From contig NC_087062.1 of NCBI RefSeq assembly GCF_963678635.1, positions 24,262,177 through 24,326,176 of the forward strand: 64,000 nucleotides of DNA, given 5' to 3'. Positions 1-11,200 of the stretch are shown here, piece by piece. Source of the stretch: Symsagittifera roscoffensis. Taxonomy: Eukaryota; Xenacoelomorpha; Acoela; Convolutidae. Each line of letters opens with the position of its first letter. The stretch's first letter is position 1. Both the position numbers and the translations under genes were made by a program. The notes under the pieces were generated by a model, which was not told the origin of the DNA, did no database searches, and was given only the letters and a program-made list of their open reading frames with translations.

Positions 1-60
1 CGATCTACTTAACAATCTACACCCACTTTCAGCTTGCATTGGGGGTTACTCTGTTGCTGA

Positions 61-136
61 TTTTAATCACCCAATCTATTTTGCACGCATACAAATAGCT
101 CAATTTTTTTCGAAAGCCACCTTGGATTGCCAGCAA
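61..136. repeat. 76-base direct repeat, left copy
   Basis: This 76-base sequence, running from TTTTAATCACCC to TTGCCAGCAA, recurs at 671-746 with a single mismatch (AGCT versus ACCT). The copies are in the same orientation, 610 bases apart. They may be the flanks of an insertion or a local duplication. The sequence between them (137-670) shows no gene. Confidence 0.85.
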
Positions 137-670
137 GCGTCTACATTTTGACTTGTCTAGTTTTTGCTAACCCTTTTTCCCAATTAGAAGGTGAAGTTTT
201 TGAGATTTTCCGATCATAGCCCCTAGCAAGTTATATAGCCACCATAATGATAAAAAATGCTTTGATACCAAAGAATTTTGCTACATTTTTACTCTGCCGG
301 TGGTGCAAATTTTTGAAATACTTTCATTAAACGTCTCCGTCTTTTTTTATTTCATTTCAATCACAATTTAGATTACGTTGCCTTAAGGAAACAAAGGCTA
401 CATACTCATGTAGAATACTCACATGCTTTGAAATGCAAAAGTATATCTATGCTCATATAGAAGTCTATAATTTTTTTCACTGTTTTGGTTTAACTATTGC
501 AGTAAAAACAAATACTGAGAACTTCACTACAAAATATCCGTTTTAAAAGTTTTTAATTTAGCTGAAATTAAATGTTTTCTCTCACAATGAATATGTTTTT
601 GTTTTAAGAAAGTGATTTTCAAAGCTCAAGACTTACCGCTTAATAAAGCGTTCATTGTCCAAGCGATAAA

Positions 671-746
671 TTTTAATCACCCAATCTATTTTGCACGCAT
701 ACAAATACCTCAATTTTTTTCGAAAGCCACCTTGGATTGCCAGCAA
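671..746. repeat. 76-base direct repeat, right copy
   Basis: This is the second copy of the 61-136 repeat, in the same orientation with one substitution. The near-identity implies a recent duplication or gene conversion compared with the decayed elements around it. Confidence 0.85.
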
Positions 747-812
747 ATTTATTCATGAAGGAAAATGAACAACAACAAGACTGCTCGTTTATCGGGGCTT
801 AACCCTAAATGT

Positions 813-1230
813 CAGGGGCGGATCTAGGATTTTCTCGAGGGGGGGGGGCGGATTTTCAAAAATTTTGTCGGCCTTTTTTTTTAGATCGACCGAATTGATT
901 TTTCGAGCTATCCCTACGCACAGTTTAGTCCCTGTTTTAGCCAAAATTTCTGCGCCGCTGGCAAAGTTTTGAAAAAACTGCCCAAAAAATGCGTTTTTGG
1001 TACTTTTTGGAAAATTTTTACCAAAAAATTGCGTTTTTTTGGCGCGCGCGCCCCCCTCAAATTTAGTATATATTGGCGCCAAAGGCGCCTTTAGAAAAAA
1101 TTTTAGGGTCGGTCGGCCAAAAATGGATTTCTTAAAAAGTACCAAAGGAGGGACCCTTCGGGTCGGCAAGGGGTCGAATCCCTGAGGGGAAGGGCGTCCG
1201 CCCTCCGCCCCCTTCCTAAATACGCCCCTG
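813..1230. mobile_element. hAT-like MITE, full copy
   Basis: The element starts CAGGGGCGGATCTAGG and ends CCTAAATACGCCCCTG. The reverse complement of that end is CAGGGGCGTATTTAGG, so the terminal inverted repeats match at most of 16 positions. The flanking octamers CTAAATGT (805-812) and CTAAGTGA (1231-1238) look like a decayed 8-bp target duplication. The interior has a GGCGCGCGCGCC-rich palindromic core and TATATTGGCGCCAAAGGCGCC, and no coding capacity. CAGGGGCG ends with 8-bp duplications are typical of hAT-derived MITEs. Related copies lie at 1290-1545, 2468-2850, 4358-4625, 26203-26500, 44146-44538 and 45263-45676. Confidence 0.8.
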
Positions 1231-1289
1231 CTAAGTGATCTTTCTTCCAGTGAAAACTGAAGAAATGTTTTTTATTCATAAATTAAACA

Positions 1290-1545
1290 AAAAAAGTGGG
1301 AAAAAACGTTTTTTTTAAATCGACTGAAATGAATTCTGAGCTCTCCCAAATCATTATAAAGACCCAATTTTGACCAATTTTTTCATTTTAAGTTTTATTT
1401 CAGCGCGCGCTCCCCTCTCAAAATTAGTATATATTGGCGCCAAAGGCGCCTTCAGAAAATTTTAAGATCAGTCAGCCAAAAGTGGATATGTCAGATTAGT
1501 ACAAAAGGGGACCCTTTAGGTCGGCAGGGGGTCGAAACTTGACCT
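1290..1545. mobile_element. hAT-like MITE, partial copy
   Basis: This shares the interior of the 813-1230 element: the GCGCGCGCTCCCC block, the TATATTGGCGCCAAAGGCGCC block and the GGTCGGCAGGGGGTCGA block, in the same order and orientation. The terminal inverted repeats cannot be recognised, so it is an older, truncated copy immediately downstream of the full one. Confidence 0.65.
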
Positions 1546-1819
1546 AAAATGTGTGTCTAACGATCAGCTTTTCTTCATCTGAAGGTGTTTGAGTTTACTA
1601 AGCAAGGCTCGTGTAACCCACTTTTGATGACATAGCCATAAGACTAGATTTTATAGGAAAATTTTTTTTAACAGTTAGAAACTAGAAAGTCGTATCAAGT
1701 GGTTAATTTTGTGAGTAAATATTTTTTATAAAGATAAATAATTTGCTGAAAGAAAAGTTTGAAAGAGATTTATATGCACTTATTTTTTTAAAATGTAACT
1801 CACAAATTGATTACCATTG

Positions 1820-1973
1820 GGGATCTTGTTTACTCTTTCCCCCAACGGTACCTAGTTCAGAAATGCCTCCCCTATGCAGAACTAAATCTACTTCAACATT
1901 TAAGTCTACGCTAACTTTTATGTTATAAAGAATTACCCCCTTTTGCAATAGGGGGGATAGTAAACAAGGTCCA
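1820..1973. mobile_element. Foldback/MITE-like element near the adenylyl cyclase 3' end
   Basis: Near-complementary ends flank about 110 bases. The left arm contains GATCTTGTTTACTCTTTCC and the right arm GGATAGTAAACAAGGTCC. A nested GTTC/GAAC hairpin lies inside. The element starts about 44 bases past the cyclase stop codon (on the minus strand), so if the transcript extends this far it would form a hairpin in the 3' UTR. Class is unknown. Confidence 0.55.
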
Positions 1974-2016
1974 ATTTAGTCTATAAAATACGAATAAGTC
2001 AACAATTTCTTAGAAG

Positions 2017-2297
2017 TTATTTTGGTTCCTTGAAGTAATATGTATCCATGTGGCCTTTCCCTTTGACCCACACTTTTCCCCTGTATGTGAAACAACTCCC
2101 TCTCCCTTCCCCCTCGCCTCCTGCTATCTCATCAACCCTGCTGTTGCTTCCCCACCCCCACTTTTCCTCCTCTAGAAGCAGTTTGGCCTTCTCGGTTAGT
2201 TGGATTCTATTAGGCTCTGCAGTGGAATACATTCTGCTCGCAACATTAACACTGTCACCCCAGATGTCGAAGTGAAGCTTGCTAGTTCCAATCACGC
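2017..2297 (-). CDS. ADCY9: Adenylyl cyclase exon 16 (C2 catalytic end, stop)
   Basis: Begins [18 protein letters not shown] and continues [18 protein letters not shown]. It has the C2 Asp that reads adenine, the transition-state Asn and Arg (NVASR), and [12 protein letters not shown] with the phosphate-binding Lys. A Gly/Glu-rich insert (GGEGEGRGS) lies before the last strands. Translation stops right after KEPK. Confidence 0.93.
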
Positions 2298-5200
2298 CTG
2301 ATTTAAAAAAAAATGCGACAATTTTCTCCCCATCATTAATAGCGTTACCTAAAACTGAACATGGAAATGAAAAATTTGCCGAAAAAAACAAAGACTTGAA
2401 CTGTTGCTGTTTTGAACAGGCATTAGGAAAATTGGATCTACAGGACAATCTTTTTTTAGTACCTAAACAGGAGCGGATCTATGTTTTTTCGAGAGAGGGA
2501 TTTTCAAACAATTTTCGAAAAATTCAGTCGACCTTTTTTCCCAAGGTACACTGATTTCCCAAGCTTTCCGAAAAATCTTAAGACTTGTTTTTCAAATTTT
2601 TTCTAAGATTTTCAAAGAAGCAGGAAAAAATTATAATTTTGGGCACTTTTTTAATAGATTTTGACGCTGTGTTTTTAAGTTTTGACCAAAAAATAACCTT
2701 TTTTTCGCACCCCTCCCTCAACTTACTTTATACTGACACCAAAGACGCCTACAGAAAAGCTTTAGTGTCGGTAGGCTGCAAATGGATGTCGTATGGAAAC
2801 AGTACCAAAGGGGAGAACACTTGGTTCGATTCGCTGAGGGCGGCGAGGGGTCGGCTCATCAAAACTTGGCAAAAACACTGCAATTTGCAGAAAACTCAGT
2901 TCAAAGTCTTGTGATACAATTCAAATTCATTCAATTAAAATTTCAGTTTTTGAGTGAATGGGTTTGAATAACGCAGAATTGATTTTCATTGTTTTAAAAT
3001 CCTTTCTGGGCTCGCATATAGCTTCATAAGATTTTGAAATCATGCAAATGATGCCGTTTTACAGATTAAAATGTCTTCTTAGTTCCCCTTTTTTTGTTTT
3101 CTTAACAGCTATCGTCTCATTTGCTGGACACCGTTGTATATCACCAAACTATTCAAGACTGCTCGTATCAGGGCGAAGCCCTGAATGTTCCGACTGCCTT
3201 TTAAGGTCTATTGAGCAGTAATAACACGAAGCAAATTAATTGTATTAAAATAAAATGAAATTTTTTTAATTGAAATTTTTGTGAAATCATCCCCCCACAC
3301 GCCATATAAAGTACAAAGTGAAAGATTTTGCTTCCATTAACAAATCAGTTTGGCAAATAAGCTTCCTTTAACCAATTTGGAACAATTTCTACGACAGATT
3401 AGTTCTCCGCTTACCCATTAAAAGCGCGACAAAAATCGCGCGTTTATTGTCCCAAATTGGCCGAAATGACAATCTTTAAACCCTCATAACTTTGCGAAAA
3501 GTTCCGTCAAAAATGGCAAGTTAAAAAGTCTAAATTTTTCTGAAGAAAAAAAAACCCCGGGCACAAATATTCCGTCACTTTCGTAACGTCGGACCAATAA
3601 AAACGTTTCTTCCGTTAAACATAAATTTGGCAGTAGCAAAAATTCGAACAACGCTTTCTTAGCTGAACAATCCGATACGAGAGGCATACTGCGCGTGAAT
3701 CAGTTATCCAACTGTCGCATGTTACGAATTGTCTCCTCTTGGAAAAACCGGGATCTTAATTGAGGCTAGAATCTTGTTCCCTTCGATCAATGGAACCAGT
3801 GAATTGGTTATACTCCTAAATTAAAATGACTATATTAGATATAATAAGAAAAAAAACGCCACCAAATAAACACATTGAACTGGGTACTTTATAGGTCGAT
3901 CTCATCTTTTTGAGTATTTTTATGAACAAATTAAAGCTTAAAGTTTTTGAAATTAAAGCTATTTCACATATTGAAATGTCTTTTTAATGTTCGAAAAAAC
4001 CGTTTGCAGTTTTATCAGAGGTCGTCTTATTTGATATTAAAATCGGAGGTTTATCAGAGGTCGTGCCTATTTGATATTAAAATTACTCTCAGAGTCTGAT
4101 AAAAAAAACTATACGTAGTGTCCAAGAAAAAATTAGTTGAAATTTGAACATCATGTTTTTAGCGAGTGTTTTTTAAATTAGATTTTAAATTTATTGCTTT
4201 TCTAAGGAGAAAAAAAATTAGATTTTAATACAGTTATATGAAGAGAAAAAGTCTACTGCAGTGTTATGGAGAAATAATATATCTTCTTACTATAACATGG
4301 AGGAACAAAGTTCTTTATAGGATGTGTTGGACCAACATTTTTTTGGTAGGACCGTAACAGGGGAGGATCTAGGATTTTCTCAAGGGGCGGGGGATGGCCG
4401 ATTTTCAAAAAATTTTCGAAAATTTTGACCTTTTTCTTAGTTCGATTTTCCGAGAACTCCTAAAGCATTAACGGCCAAATTTTCTGAGAGGCAAAGTTTT
4501 GAAAAAACAGGTCAAAAAAGCCTTTAAAAAATTTTTCGGTCGTTCGGCCAAAAATGGAGTTCTTAAAAGTACCAAAGGGGTGACCCTTTAGGTCGGCAGG
4601 GGGTCGAATCCCTGAAAAAAAGAGTTTCCGCTATATTATAAAGTAATTAAATATTTTTATATAAAAGTATTTTATTATCAAAATTGAAAATGGTTCGAGG
4701 TCTGCGATTTGTTTTTTTTTCAAATTCGCCATGTTAATTCTGCGATGTTAACAGCGTATCTCGATCGCGATGGTCGAAACTTAGTAGCGGACGAGGTCTA
4801 GAAACGGTTTGTCGCGGCGTGGTCGAAAATTTGATCGTCTTAGGTCAACAGGTATCTGGTCATACCTCTCTAGTCCAATACATGTCTACGGCGTCCAACC
4901 CTACTCTGCTAGCCATTACACTTTCTCACTCTGATATACAGGAACTTAAACTCTATGTATGTCAAGTTGTTACTTTCATGCAACCACAATCGGAGAAAAT
5001 AAATCGCGGCATGCTCGAAAAAGTAGTCGCGGCATGGTAAAAAAACTAGTCGCGTCATGGTCGAAAAACTGGTCAAGGTGTGAATTCTTTTTCCGGTGAG
5101 TCGTCTCCTCTAAGCACACTTTCACTCTACTTAACGGCCGCAGAGTTCCTCCCCTTTATACCGTGTAATAGCGGGGGACACCATGACACGATTTGATCCA

Positions 5201-8200
5201 CAATCCCAAAAAGTTTATGTTGGTGGTTACACTAAATCGGCCGATTATGCAACTTCCCCCTTAATTTCTGCTCTTTTCGGCTCTCCTTTTACGCTTCTAG
5301 CTAGTTCAGCAAATCGTGGGCACAATGACTAAATTCTCAATCGCAAAGGAAATAAAACAGTTTACAGTGCCCTTAATGAGCTAACTACTATTTAGCAACT
5401 TCTATATTGAATCCCGCGTCCCGTTCCGTTCAATCTCTCTTCAGTTTTCGGTTGACTCGATTCAAAACTCGCCTACTCTAGCAGAGCAGCGACACAACTA
5501 GTTCAAACCGGTACTAAACTCGGGTTCCAGCGCAACTCGCTCGCACAAATATTTCAACCCGGTAATAAATTCGGATTTCAGCGCAACTCGCTCACTAGCA
5601 ATAATTGTTCTCTTCTCTGATTGAGAACCAACTACTCTTAATACTAGCCGACAACTGTTCTCTTCTCTGACGAGAACCAACTACTCTTAATGGTAGCTAA
5701 CACTGTTCTGACTCTTAAAGGCTCTCCGGTACCCTCCAATTCCTTATCTTTCTTTACACTTAGTTTTACTTAATTCACGCCATTCCCTATCATACCTGAC
5801 ATCCGCCTAAATCACCCGTCCGCACATGTTTTAAGACTATATCCCTCCTCCTGTCAACTCTGCCACGTGCCAACTTCGGTTTCTTTTATCAATCTTTTCA
5901 CATTATTAGATACCCGGTATGCGGTAGGTGTCACAATTTGACCAAGCAAACAATTGTCATACGATTCTAATCAGCAAATTCCTGACCTCAGTGACTTCAG
6001 CCCTCGAGTTCAACTCAACCTCCAAAGCATGCTATGTTTACTCAGTGACACTCCCAAGGTCTTTTTTTTTATTATCCCGTTAACGTTCCGACCTCCCAAG
6101 GGTAGGGAGAGGCCCTTTTCATTGATAGCTATCTAATTTCAGGCATCTAAATTTTCTATCTGTACTCTATTCTAATCCCGATTTTCTAGCTATCAAAGGA
6201 TCGTAGTTCGTCTAATAGAGGTCAAATCAAACCAGAAAGTCACCGCCGGTAGGCCAAGCAAAATCCCTGTCCATTCATACTATTTAGGAAACTTAACTCT
6301 CATGCCGCGGTCCTGTTACTATCAATTTTTCTGTGACAATTTTCTTTAGTCAAGTTGAATTGCTATTAAAAGATCACTCACCAAGCTAAACTGAACCCAA
6401 TGTTTACCAAGTCCATTTTGAGTTAACTCGACTACTCCAAGGTTGCTATGTAAAAGATATATCTCTATCAGCTTCTGCTCTACCTACCAATATATGAAGT
6501 TTCCACCCAACTTTTTGCAAGGTGACCCATTCTCATTTCTAGGGGTTGGACTGGGGAATACGCCATTATCCTGTTTTAATCTCGGGGTTTTCCATGCAAG
6601 TTTGCGGTCAAAACGCCCAAAAGTCAACTAAAACTCACCCAGGGGTCAACTGGGGTCAAACTTCTATATTTGGGTTTAGTATTCCACGGGAGTCCTACCT
6701 ACCTAGTTCCAATCATATCCCATTAATACTTCCCATTTCTAAGGTCCATTATCACTTTTACCGGAAAAGGGCTATTAACACCAGAAGGAGTTGCCGGAGG
6801 GTTTTCACTCACCAGGGGTATTTTTTTGGGAATGAGTTGTAGTATCTGATGCCGCTGTAAAATCGGTATGCCCTCGCTCAATATTTTGCAATAATTGCCT
6901 ATTTCCGGTTTAAGGGGTGGTTTTCCAAAGTGCTAAAAAAATATCCGGTTCAGCCGCTGTATTTGGCTCAAATTATAATACCTGATGTACCTCGGTGCTA
7001 CCTATGATATCCCAAAGTTTTAGATCCCTGCGTTCAGTGGGGTCCGAGAAACGACTCCCGGAAGTCGGGATGGGCGTCTATTTGCATAGGGCAGAGCACC
7101 GGAAGTAGGGGTCCCGGGGGCCTGGGATTGTAAACTTAAGCTACCCTCAACTAGGTCTATAACATACTATAATATTGTTCCATTCCAACCGCTAGTTACA
7201 ACGTTCTGATAGGGCTATTTGCAATTCCGGGAACCGTTATCACTTGGGGCCGGGGGGTCCTAGGGGTATGGATTTTTGCATGCCCGGGTCAAGTCATCTC
7301 TAGTATCCGTCCTATGAGTTTCATAAAGCTAGCCACTGTAGTTCTCATTTGGGGGGTCCACCGATATTACTCCACCTGCATTTTCCGCCATAGGAGGGGC
7401 TATATCTTCGAAGATTTAAACTATTTTGGACTCTACACTTTGTCTGCTCTACTACTTAACTTAATGACGAATCAATTTTACGCTCAGGTTATTATAGGAT
7501 GTAATACAGTAGAATCAACAATTCTACGCAAGGCATAGTCGAAAAATTATCCGCGGTACGGTCGAAAAATTAGTCGCGGTAGAGTAGAAAACTTAGTCGT
7601 GGCGTGATCGAAAAATTAGACGCGGCCTTGTCGAAAAAACTATCGCGGCATGATCGAAAAGTTAGCGGCGTCGGGGTCGAAATATTGGTCGCGGCAGTCA
7701 GGAAATACCAAAATTTGGCCACGACCGTCTGCTCATGAAACCACAACCTCAGCCCAGGAAGTTTTGAGCTCTGACCTGAAGTGACGTCACCGTAGTTGAA
7801 GCCCACTTTGTACTTGTAGGTCTCTCTCTCGTTGCCATATTGGAAGCCACTAATGCAGAACTCATACAACTTCCTCTTCATCTCAATCACAAATTCCATC
7901 AGCCGCACAGCCTGCAGACGCCAGTTGCCTGAACATGTGAACACATATGATACTTAAATAGAAAGAACGCTTAATTTTTGATTGTTAGGACTCATCTCTC
8001 TCTCTCTCTCTCTCTCGCTCTCTCTCTCCACCTGCCCCCACCTCTGAACCAGTACTTACTAGACGCTGACCTCCCAACTACAGTTTTTTACGATATTTTA
8101 CTCATATATTTTAACTGTTGCTTTAGCGATTTGCTAACTCATTCTTTTAGCTTTTCATCTAAGTCAGTTTCCTTTTACTAAAAAAATGACAAGAAATTAC

Positions 8201-11200
8201 CAAAAAATATTTGACTGTTTTTTTTTCAAATTCTTTATATGATTGTAGCCGAAGCATCCTGTTTTACTTGTACAAAAACTAAGTCTCCGAGCTATGTTTT
8301 TAGGAACGCTCGACCTCAAGTCATCTGCTGTTTTTGTCGAAAAAGTCTCCCTGTAACTTCACCTTGAGTGTAGTGTGGGTTGAGATTGCTGGCGGCCATG
8401 TAAGTGGAGGAGATGGTCTTGATCTTCTCCACGCAGGAGTACTTGGGGTGGTTGAGGATGTCGTCAAAGTCACAGATCAACTCATTCAGAAACCGCACCC
8501 ACTCTGTCCCACTCCGGTAGTCCTCTAATCAGAGAGAAAAAACTCTTACAATTACAATCCGAATTAAATTACCATTCAATTATAGAAAGTCTTCAAATTC
8601 GCTTGTTGTTATTTAATTTCTAGAGCCAACATCGTAATGGCTTTTTGACTAGCGTTGGTCCCAGGCGGACAAAAAATCATTGATTATAAAAATAAATTGC
8701 TGTAAATCTCATTGATAATGTCCGCTGGAATTTTCAATTTAATTTAATTTAATAAATCAGTAATCGGGCTTCAGTATAGACGTCCAGAACAGGCCAAAGA
8801 CTGCAAGACGAGACTTCCGCGTGTTTTTCTATAAGAAGAACTAGTCGAAGCTATTTCAAATGACAGTTTTAAACTTGCTTTTGTTTGGAGGTTTTTCTTG
8901 AATTGTATCTATTAGCGCCTTCTTGAAACTTCCTCTGTTTGTTTACCCGAATAGTAGTGGAAGAAGTCGACGAAGAAGAAGAAGATGGCCACGTTGGGTC
9001 TCATCTCCGAGTAGTTCTTCACTCTGTGCTGCTCAAAGTAGTCTGTGATGTACTTGGGGAGGACATTGTTCAACTCCAGCCCTGCTCGCTGTCTTGCAGT
9101 CTCCAACTCCCGCCCTGTCTCAGTCTCCGCCACGTGCGAGTAGAAGTCGGCCCGCAACAACGACTAAAAGTACGAGTGGTAGGAAAACAATTTTGAAATA
9201 CCCAAAAAGTAAGCGGACAATTAAGTGAGCGATGAATTGGTTATAGTTTGCCTAGCCATAATTTAAAAGTCGGCTATTTTGCAAAATTATTTCATAAAAT
9301 TGTTTGGCCTAGAAAATTCTGTGGTTATTATTTTTAATTTTACTCAAGTTAGGCCTTAGAAAGTAGTTTAAGAAATTGAACTTCAGGAGTCTAAAAAAAT
9401 ATATATATCGCAGCATAGAACAAAATTTGAGCAATTTTAAACTAGCCTGATGATCCCAGCTCAGCATAAACACGACAGAAAGGAGAAGTAACTGAGGAAA
9501 TAAAGAATCGAACCAGTCAACACAGCTCAGATCTCTGAAATGATGAATGTTTTGTCCTGGTATCATTATAGCAGCCATCTGATTAACCGGTTATTATTAG
9601 TCTATTTTGTCAACCCTAATAAAAGAAAAAAACAGGCTGTAGTTATTTACGCAATGCAGCGTGGTAAATTTTAAGGGTTAAAACATCACGGTTAGAGTAG
9701 ACCTAAGAAAAACATCAAAACTCGGACTAAAACTGTTTTAAAAAATCACAATGGTCCATTTTGGCGGGTTTTCTGCAAACCTCCGCTGCGCTACAGCAGC
9801 TTCTAGGACTTTTAAAACATTTTGGCATATAAAACGATCCATACAAAAAATATCTTCTTGAAGTGATTATTTGCCTCGGAATAATTTGAATTTTTGTACC
9901 TACTCTAGTCATCATTACGCCAAACTTGAAACGCTTAAAGAACTACGGCGTGTTATACATTTTTCTAGACAATTTATTAGGCGCACAATTTTGTGTCTGT
10001 ATATTCCTGGATTCCAGAGACAAGTCTTTAAGCAATTTAAAATTTTGTCGGAACGATCGAAGAAACTGAAAGAACAAAAGAAGAACAAACGCAGGTTCCT
10101 TGTTGTGGAATCCGCTGACAATTCACAAAATGCACAGTTTCGCCTCGTAATTTTCAGAGGTTTAATAAAAACTTGTAGGTGCTCAAGTTTCGGATCATAT
10201 ACAAATCCCTTGAATCAAAATTTTGATGCTCAGAAAAAAGATTAAAATTTTTTTCTCACTAAGGAGACACTGGTCAAATCTTTTTCATTTTATAATCAAA
10301 CAAATATCCCGGAGGATGACGCACAGCAAAGTTTCAAGTAACAAATTTTGTTTAACTTAATCTTTTATACTTTTTGTTGCGGTTCAATTCTTTGTGTATA
10401 ACAAGACTGCTGGTATCAATGCAAAACCCTGAATGATCCGAGCGCCTATTAAATGGTCTCGAAAAGTTTTTTGCTAATGAATTTTTAACAAAGTATGAAT
10501 TTTAGGCTGATATCAAATTTTAAGTTTTAAAATTTGAGTCGTGGATGGAATTAATAAGCCCAGCTAGCTTGCCTCAATTCAATACGGAATAGTTTTGTGG
10601 TGCGGGATAACTCGCCACGAGTAAAAAATGCGTGTTACACTTTCAGCATCAAAGTATAAAACGAACAGTTTAGATGAACTCGTTTCAGAATTACTGTATT
10701 TTCAGCTTCGTTTGCTAGTGAGAGCGACCTTTCTGTGAGTAGGAAGTTCAAGGGATCTAGCCCAGAGAGAAAAATTTATTTATGAACTGATCTCTTAAAA
10801 AATCAACGATCATATGTCTTCTTACTTTCTTCCAAAAACGGAACAAAAAAAGATTCAGAAATTAATTTTATTTTATTTTGTCATTTTTTTCAATCTGAAT
10901 AATTTAGCTGCTTGCTCATTACAAAAATTGAATCTTTACAGATCATGCAGCCCGAAAGTTTTTAAATACAAAACTTTTAAGTTGCAAACCATGTTCTAAA
11001 AATTGAGAACTGTTTTGCGGAAAAAAAACATATGGAATGCAAGATTACTAGTTTTTTTGGGGACCTAATCCAAACATAATTTTCCTGTATTGAATGAAAG
11101 TACGTAGGAACTTTGTTTCCAGGTGTATTTAAGTTTTTTTCTTTTTTTCTCAGTGTCGAGAAACTGGTTTGAAATTTTTGATTTTTGGTTCAGTTTCGAG

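Noticed and set aside
2048-2554. Plus-strand frames at 2048-2275 and 2279-2554
   Set aside because: They lie opposite cyclase exon 16 and adjacent intron. The Pro/Ser-rich translation comes from the Gly/Glu-rich minus-strand codons.
8334-9196. Plus-strand frames at 8334-8528 and 8939-9196
   Set aside because: They are antisense shadows of cyclase exons 14 and 13, whose minus-strand frames show conserved motifs and splice sites.
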